From an uncultured Roseateles sp. (lineage in GTDB: Bacteria > Pseudomonadota > Gammaproteobacteria > Burkholderiales > Burkholderiaceae): a stretch of 25,557 nt of DNA. The DNA is taken from NCBI GenBank assembly GCA_946886855.1, contig CAMPJJ010000084.1, positions 1 to 25,557 on the forward strand, written 5' to 3'. Of the stretch, positions 21,179 through 25,557 are shown piece after piece (the first letter of the stretch is position 1; the number at the start of each line of letters is the position of its first letter). A program made the translations under genes and the position numbers. Below the pieces are notes generated by a model. It worked only from the letters and a program-made list of their open reading frames with translations, ran no database searches and had not been told where the DNA came from.

Positions 21179-21535
21179 ATGAGCACGCCGACGCCGCTCC
21201 CCGCCAGCACGACCGATACGACCGACACGACCGACATGAGCGGCACGATCGGCTCGACCGGTTCGACCGGCTCGACCGGCTCGACCGACCCGGTCGACGC
21301 CCTCGACACCGCCTGCCCGCGCTGCGGCGGCGGTTTCCACTGCGGCGTGAACGAGGGCTGGTGCGCCTGCTTCGGCACCCGGCTGGGCGAAGGCCTGCGG
21401 CGGGAGCTCGCCGCGCGCTGGCCGGATCGATGCCTGTGCCTGCGCTGCCTGGGCGAGCTGGCCCGCGGCGATCCGGACAGCCACGTGCCGGACGCGCCGA
21501 ACAACCCGCCCGAGCCCCCGCTGTTGGGCCTTTGA
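21179..21535 (+). CDS. Cysteine-rich CWC family protein
   Basis: Encodes 118 residues. The N-terminal third is a low-complexity Thr/Ser/Asp/Gly stretch (TTDTTDTTD, then STGSTGSTGSTD) produced by 9-bp DNA repeats. The core has eight Cys: CPRC (46-49), Cys55, WCAC (61-64) and CLCLRC (85-90). The WCxC arrangement is that of the small cysteine-rich CWC family, which probably binds zinc; its function is not known. The tail is Pro-rich. It lies 21 bp after matB and 31 bp before the diguanylate cyclase gene. A later Met at residue 20 is an alternative start that would drop the first repeat block. Confidence 0.8.
   Translation: MSTPTPLPASTTDTTDTTDMSGTIGSTGSTGSTGSTDPVDALDTACPRCGGGFHCGVNEGWCACFGTRLGEGLRRELAARWPDRCLCLRCLGELARGDPDSHVPDAPNNPPEPPLLGL
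21209..21289 (+). repeat. 9-bp coding minisatellite in the CWC gene
   Basis: ACGACCGAY occurs three times in a row at 21209-21235 and TCGACCGGY four times at 21254-21289 (the last ends GAC). Each unit is three codons, so copy-number changes keep the frame and only lengthen or shorten the Thr-Thr-Asp / Ser-Thr-Gly tail. Confidence 0.8.
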
Positions 21536-21559
21536 AGGCGTACGCGGCACGGCCACAAT
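21532..21559 (+). promoter_or_regulatory. Promoter for a leaderless diguanylate cyclase transcript
   Basis: TTGAAG (21532-21537) and CACAAT (21554-21559) are 16 bp apart, each 4/6 to consensus. The -10 box ends seven bases before the ATG at 21567, and no Shine-Dalgarno sequence is seen, so the mRNA would start at or next to the start codon. Confidence 0.45.
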
Positions 21560-21566
21560 CCCACCG

Positions 21567-23858
21567 ATGCCCGCCTCCCCCTTCAGCCAGTCCGTCGCGG
21601 AGCGCCTCCAGGTCAGGCGCCTGCTGGTCTTCGGCCCCTTCCTGGCGCTGGGACTGGTGCTGGTGGTGCTGTGGGGGCTGGTGCTGTGGTTCGCGCTGCT
21701 CTATCCGAAGTCGCTGGTCGAGGACCTGCAGGACGACCTGCACAGCATCGCCCTGAACGCGGCCCAGGACACCGAACAGCTGCTGCGCGAGACCGAAGGC
21801 AGCCTGCGCACCCTCGACCTGCTGCTGCTCACCCGCAAGAACGAGCGACAGGACCTCGACGCCACCGTGTCCCTGCTGGCCGACTCGCTGCGCGACAACT
21901 CGCGCGGGATCACCGACGTGATGCTCGCCAGCGCGGACGGCCGCCTGTGGCGCATCCCGTCGGTCACCGGCGAACCCTATGTGGACCTCGGCCCGACGAG
22001 CTTCCTGTCGGAGCTGGGCCGGCCGGGCGGACCGAGCGTCATCCTCGGCGCGCCGATCCGGCTGCGGCCGGGCGCCCACTTCGTCCTGCCGGTGGCCACG
22101 CGGCTGAGCGCGCCGACCGGCCCGTTCACCGCGACGGTCGGCTTCATCGACCTCGACGCGCTGCTGCGCGTGTACCGGACGCGCTCGATGCGTTCGGGCA
22201 TGGCCGTGCTGCTGGAACGCGACGACGGCGTCGCGATGGCGCGGTGGCCGGAGGTGCCAGGTCTTGTCGGCACCAACCTGCGGCAGGTGCCCGGCGGCGA
22301 CCTGCTGCCGCCGAGCCCGCCGGCCAGCGGCCAGTTCATCGTGTCGCGAAGCCCCGCCGACGGGCTCGACCGCATCGTCTCCTACCGCGTGCTGCAGGAC
22401 TATCCGCTGCGCCTGTTCGTGTCCTTCGAGCGCGAACGCATCCTCGCCGGCTACCTGCAGCAACGCCGCGCGGTGCTGGGTTTCTCGCTGCTGGTCACCG
22501 TGATCGCGGTCGGCCTGATGGCCTGGTTCACCCGGCTGCAGCAAAGCGCCCGGCTGCGCGAGGCGGAGCGTGAAGCCACCGCCGACGCCTCGCCGATGGG
22601 CCTGTTCCGCTGCGACCTGCTGGGCCGCACCGTCTACGCCAACGAGACCTACCTGCGCCTGCTGGAGGTGGACCCCAAGGATCTGGCCTGGGGCTGGCTG
22701 GACCGCCTGCCCGCGTCGGAACGCGAGTTGACGCGCGAGCAGTGGGCCGCGCTGGTCGCGGTGGGCGAACCGGTGGACCGCGTGCGGCAGCTGGCGCGCC
22801 GCGACGGCACGGAGCTGCTGGTCCGGCTGCGGATGCGGCCGATGCGGCTGGGCGGACGCATCGTGGCGCACGCGGGCACGGTCGCCGACATCACCCCCGA
22901 ACTCGCCGCCCGCCGCGAGCGCGAGCGCAACCAGGCCGTGATGGGCGCCATGGCGCAGAGCGTCAACGTCATGATGCTGGCGGTCGACACCGATGAACGC
23001 GTGCTCTTCTGCAACAAGGCCTTCGAACGCCGCTTCGACATCCCGGAGAACTCCTGGCAAGGCCGCCACGCGTCCGATGTCTTCGACGGGCTCTACCCCG
23101 CCGTGCATCCGCTGATCCTGCGCGCCTTCGCGGGCGAGACCAGCGTCGTCGAGATGCGCGACGACGACGACGGCGTCAGCCGCCCGATGCCGCTGGACGG
23201 CGACGACCGCGGCGAGACCCGCTACGTCGAACTCACCTACGCGCCCTTGGTCACCGACGACGGCACGATCATCGGCGCCTACGGCGTCGCGCGCGACGTC
23301 ACCGACGTCAAGCAGGAACAGATGCGATTGCTGCGGGCCTCCAACACGGACCCGCTCACCGAACTGCTCAACCGCGCGGGCTTCGCGTCGCAGGTCAACG
23401 CCGCGCTCGGCCGCGCCACCGACCGCGACGAGCTGGTGGCGCTGCTGTACCTCGACCTCGACCGCTTCAAGCCGGTGAACGACGAGTACGGCCATCCCGT
23501 GGGCGATGCGCTGCTCAAGGCCGTCGCCGGCCGGCTGCGGCATGCGCTGCGGCCGCAGGACCTGGTGGCCCGCATCGGCGGCGACGAGTTCGCGGTGTTC
23601 CTCGGCCATGTCGCCAAGCCGGTCGATGCGCAGGTCGTCGCCGACAAACTGGTGCACGCGCTGACGATGCCGTTCCGCATCGGTGCGCTCGAACTCCACA
23701 TCGGCACCAGCGTCGGGTTCTGCGTCCAGTGGGCCCGGCTGGCCGACATCGACGACCTCGTCACGCAGGCGGATGAGCAGCTCTATCGGGCGAAGCGGGC
23801 AGGTCGGGGACGATCGAGCGGCAGCCTCTGCGCGGAGCGGAAGACGCCGGCGAAGTAG
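21567..23858 (+). CDS. Membrane diguanylate cyclase (Cache-PAS-PAS-GGDEF)
   Basis: Encodes 763 residues. TM1 (about 19-46) and TM2 (about 303-323) enclose a periplasmic sensor of about 255 residues with the helical start and PDC/Cache-like pattern (DVMLASADGRLWRIPSV, GPFTATVGFIDLDALLRVY). Two PAS domains follow (about 335-453 and 465-590, the second ending YGVARDVTDVKQEQ). The GGDEF domain (about 590-755) keeps the active motif GGDEF at 671-675, the DLDRFKPVND metal/substrate strand and the product-inhibition I-site RPQD at 662-665. No EAL domain is present. It should make cyclic-di-GMP from two GTP in response to a periplasmic ligand and cytoplasmic PAS signal, with feedback control. It is not clearly tied to the neighbouring operons. 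Confidence 0.93.
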   Translation: MPASPFSQSVAERLQVRRLLVFGPFLALGLVLVVLWGLVLWFALLYPKSLVEDLQDDLHSIALNAAQDTEQLLRETEGSLRTLDLLLLTRKNERQDLDATVSLLADSLRDNSRGITDVMLASADGRLWRIPSVTGEPYVDLGPTSFLSELGRPGGPSVILGAPIRLRPGAHFVLPVATRLSAPTGPFTATVGFIDLDALLRVYRTRSMRSGMAVLLERDDGVAMARWPEVPGLVGTNLRQVPGGDLLPPSPPASGQFIVSRSPADGLDRIVSYRVLQDYPLRLFVSFERERILAGYLQQRRAVLGFSLLVTVIAVGLMAWFTRLQQSARLREAEREATADASPMGLFRCDLLGRTVYANETYLRLLEVDPKDLAWGWLDRLPASERELTREQWAALVAVGEPVDRVRQLARRDGTELLVRLRMRPMRLGGRIVAHAGTVADITPELAARRERERNQAVMGAMAQSVNVMMLAVDTDERVLFCNKAFERRFDIPENSWQGRHASDVFDGLYPAVHPLILRAFAGETSVVEMRDDDDGVSRPMPLDGDDRGETRYVELTYAPLVTDDGTIIGAYGVARDVTDVKQEQMRLLRASNTDPLTELLNRAGFASQVNAALGRATDRDELVALLYLDLDRFKPVNDEYGHPVGDALLKAVAGRLRHALRPQDLVARIGGDEFAVFLGHVAKPVDAQVVADKLVHALTMPFRIGALELHIGTSVGFCVQWARLADIDDLVTQADEQLYRAKRAGRGRSSGSLCAERKTPAK

Positions 23859-23896
23859 CGCTGCGCTGCGCTGCGGTGCGGCGGTGCGGTGCGCGG
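23859..23896. repeat. GCGCT/GCGGT pentamer repeat between convergent genes
   Basis: The 38-bp gap between the diguanylate cyclase stop and the exonuclease stop consists almost wholly of the pentamers GCGCT and GCGGT in tandem. It has no hairpin with a T-run; probably a slippage-born spacer. Confidence 0.7.
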
Positions 23897-24475
23897 TCAG
23901 CCGCAGTTGCCGAAGTCGCCAGGGCTGCGGCCATCCAGGGACGCGGTCGGCGTCAAGGGCCCATGCTTCAGGCGCATCAGCGTCATCTGCAGGACCTTGG
24001 CATCGGCGCTGGCGCGGTGACGCCGCAGCTGGGCCTCGGCACGGACCTCCTGCTGCACCGCGTTCCAGCGCTGGGCCTCGTCTTCGCTGAGCAGGCGGCG
24101 CAGGTCCTCGATCCGGAAAAGCGGCAGGCGGCCGACGCTGTCGAACAGCTTGCTCATCCACGGATAGTCGTGACCCCAACTGTCGGAGTAGACCGTCTGA
24201 CCCGCCAGGCGCTTGTTGAGTTCATCGACGACCCACTCGCGCGGGCGTCCGTGACGCAGCAGCAGCTCGCGCGTGATGCCGTGCAGGGCCTCGGCCTGCT
24301 GGTCCCAGTGCTCCCACTCGGGCGCAGGCTGGATCAGCGAGCAGAACGGCAGGCCGCCCGCCTCGACGAAACCGATCTCGATCGGGTAGCTGCCCCGCCC
24401 GAAACCGGAAGCCTCCAGATCGAGGATGGTCGGCGCAAGGACCGGAGTGGCGGCAGGCAGGACGGCGACGCTCAT
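23897..24475 (-). CDS. DEDD-family 3'-5' exonuclease
   Basis: Encodes 192 residues from the ATG at 24475. The exonuclease fold of the RNase T / DnaQ type is shown by motif I ILDLEASGFG (Asp19, Glu21), a motif II aspartate in VYSDSWGHD (Asp98) and motif III HRASADA (His153, Asp158), i.e. the DEDDh subclass. HGIT (65-68) matches the LHGI segment of this group. It is a free-standing small exonuclease, not a polymerase subunit; substrate (RNA ends or DNA) is unknown. The frame is open further upstream to 24616, but a -10-like box seven bases before this ATG and the family length favour 24475. It lies downstream of the DedA-rhodanese gene with 52 bp between. Confidence 0.86.
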   Translation of the reverse strand: MSVAVLPAATPVLAPTILDLEASGFGRGSYPIEIGFVEAGGLPFCSLIQPAPEWEHWDQQAEALHGITRELLLRHGRPREWVVDELNKRLAGQTVYSDSWGHDYPWMSKLFDSVGRLPLFRIEDLRRLLSEDEAQRWNAVQQEVRAEAQLRRHRASADAKVLQMTLMRLKHGPLTPTASLDGRSPGDFGNCG

Positions 24476-24482
24476 GGGCGCC

Positions 24483-24488
24483 AGTATG
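24483..24488 (-). promoter_or_regulatory. -10-like CATACT seven bases before the exonuclease ATG
   Basis: On the - strand CATACT is followed by seven bases (GGCGCCC) and the ATG at 24475; no Shine-Dalgarno sequence is present. This is the same layout as at 21166 and 21554. No clear -35 box. Confidence 0.4.
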
Positions 24489-24527
24489 CAAGCGCCGGGC
24501 CAGCCGCAGGGGCCGCCCCTCCTCAGA

Positions 24528-25557
24528 TCAGGGGACGGCAGGCGTCGCCGACTGCATGACGGGAGGCGACGAGGGGGACGCGGCCGGCGCTGCCTTGGAC
24601 GACCGTCCCGCCGCATCGCCGTCGCCGCTGTCGCCCCGGTCCCGACCCTGGCGACGCTGGAGTTCGTGCCAGCCGTCCAGGCCGCCGTCCAGCGCCAGCA
24701 CCCGGGGGTGACCGCGCTTGAGGAGTTCGTGCGCGCCCTGGATGGCGGAAACCTCGTTCGGGCAGTTGCAGTAGAGCACCAGCAGGCGATCGTCGGGCAG
24801 TTGCGCCGCGTACTCCGGCAGGCGGGTCAGCGGGATGTTGAGCGCGCCCGGCAGCGTGCGCGGGTCGGCGGCGCGGCCGGGGTCGCTGCGCACATCGATG
24901 AAGATCGGCGCCATGTCCTGCTCGCAGAGCGCGGCGGCGTCCTCGACGCTGATGCGCTCGACTTCGCCCTGCAGCTTCGCCATCTGGCGGCGACGCCGCC
25001 AGCGGTTGCCGACCAGGAGCGCCAGCACCGCGACGATCGCGGCCACCGCGAACATGCCGGCGTTGGAGAGGAAGTCCAGCACGTCCTGGATCTGGTCGCT
25101 GAAGACCAGTCCGAGACCGAGGAAACACGCCGTCCAGACCAGTCCCGCGACGGCGTCGTAGGCGATGAAGCGCCGCCAGCCCATGCCGAGCGCGCCGGCC
25201 ATGGGCGCCGCGACGACCGAGATGCCGGGCAGGAATTTCGCGGCCAGCAGCGAGCTGCCGCCCCATCGGGCGATGAGGCTTTCGCTCTGGCGCACGCAGA
25301 CGTCGGGCGAGAGCGAGACGCGGCACAGGAGGCGCAGCACCCGGTGGCCGTAGCTGCGGCCGGCGATGAACCAGATCGCGTCGCCCAGGACGTTGGCGAG
25401 CACCGCCGCCACGACCAGCGACACCGCCGACAGCCGCCCGGCGGCGGCCAGTCCGCCCGCCACCACCAGCAGCGGCGCCGCGGGCACGGGCGCACCGATG
25501 CGCGCGGCCAGCGTCACGAGGAAGACGAGCAGGAAGTCGTGTTGGATCAGCAGGTCG
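24528..25557 (-). CDS. DedA membrane protein fused to a rhodanese domain (5' end beyond window)
   Basis: The frame is open from the window edge (25557) to the stop at 24528, giving at least 342 residues. The GTG at 25517 is not the true start: 13 codons upstream remain open and read LLIQHDFLLVFL, the expected first DedA helix. DedA part: several hydrophobic segments and the re-entrant motif KFLPGISVVAAPMAG, where many DedA proteins have RFxPGxR, so both arginines are replaced (Lys and Ser). Then a basic stretch (NRWRRRRQMAKL) and a cytoplasmic rhodanese domain: FIDVRSDPGRAADPRTLPGA and the active-site loop YCNCPNEVSA with the catalytic Cys. The tail is Asp/Gly/Ser/Pro-rich. DedA proteins act in lipid flipping and membrane homeostasis; rhodaneses move sulfane sulfur. 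The joint role is unknown. The fusion type itself occurs in other proteobacteria. Confidence 0.9.
   Translation of the reverse strand, partial: DLLIQHDFLLVFLVTLAARIGAPVPAAPLLVVAGGLAAAGRLSAVSLVVAAVLANVLGDAIWFIAGRSYGHRVLRLLCRVSLSPDVCVRQSESLIARWGGSSLLAAKFLPGISVVAAPMAGALGMGWRRFIAYDAVAGLVWTACFLGLGLVFSDQIQDVLDFLSNAGMFAVAAIVAVLALLVGNRWRRRRQMAKLQGEVERISVEDAAALCEQDMAPIFIDVRSDPGRAADPRTLPGALNIPLTRLPEYAAQLPDDRLLVLYCNCPNEVSAIQGAHELLKRGHPRVLALDGGLDGWHELQRRQGRDRGDSGDGDAAGRSSKAAPAASPSSPPVMQSATPAVP

Noticed and set aside
21177..24179. 1000-codon - strand open frame opposite the CWC and diguanylate cyclase genes
   Set aside because: Low-complexity Arg/Gln/His-rich shadow; the + strand carries clear PAS and GGDEF motifs.
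24511..24523. Hairpin AGGGG-CCG-CCCCT between the DedA and exonuclease genes as terminator
   Set aside because: Only a 5-bp stem and no T-run on either strand; not enough for a terminator call.

Overview
The window is about 25.6 kb of very GC-rich DNA with dense coding, ATGA/TGATG gene overlaps and proteins typical of Betaproteobacteria, order Burkholderiales (a Roseateles/Mitsuaria/Leptothrix-like genome is my best guess from protein style; no rRNA or tRNA is present to confirm it). No insertion sequence, CRISPR array, tRNA or rRNA gene was seen.

Layout. 1-880: window-edge repeat, a small membrane-anchored hypothetical protein and a VOC/glyoxalase-fold protein on the + strand. 922-6558 (-): a giant tandem-duplicated UvrA of 1878 residues with four ABC ATPase halves. 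6915-7454 (+): a stand-alone receiver-domain response regulator. 7632-18282 (-): a long co-directional block that looks like one functional module. In transcription order it holds a PAS-AAA+-Fis sigma-54 activator, a Cache-domain chemoreceptor, a Liv-type periplasmic binding protein, an extracellular type-2 poly(3-hydroxybutyrate) (PHB) depolymerase, LivG, LivF, LivH, LivM and a cytoplasmic alpha/beta hydrolase. 18585-21157 (+), divergent from the activator: a TctC/Bug-type binding protein overlapping a malonyl-CoA synthetase-like ligase (MatB). 21179-23858 (+): a cysteine-rich CWC protein and a membrane diguanylate cyclase. 23897-25557 (-): a DEDD-type 3'-5' exonuclease and a DedA-rhodanese fusion cut by the window edge.

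Central idea. The liv genes are not an ordinary branched-chain amino acid operon. A secreted PHB depolymerase lies between the binding protein and LivG and overlaps livG by 1 bp. A small hydrolase is coupled to the end of livM by a GTGA overlap. Upstream of the binding protein is a well-spaced sigma-54 promoter (GG-N10-GC, 14708-14722) preceded by dyad-symmetric sites (14766-14843), and the next genes upstream are a sigma-54 activator and a chemoreceptor. The simplest reading is a self-contained PHB scavenging system: sense and swim to the polymer's breakdown products, switch on the operon, secrete the depolymerase, import 3-hydroxybutyrate or its oligomers by an ABC transporter, and finish oligomer cleavage in the cytoplasm. 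The parts are read from sequence; the substrate assignment and regulatory link are inference.

Other points of note: an 86-nt near-perfect palindromic element carried in frame inside the linker of the sigma-54 activator; asymmetric loss of UvrA subdomains in the tandem UvrA; and three genes whose -10-like box sits exactly 7 nt before the ATG with no ribosome binding site, suggesting leaderless transcripts.
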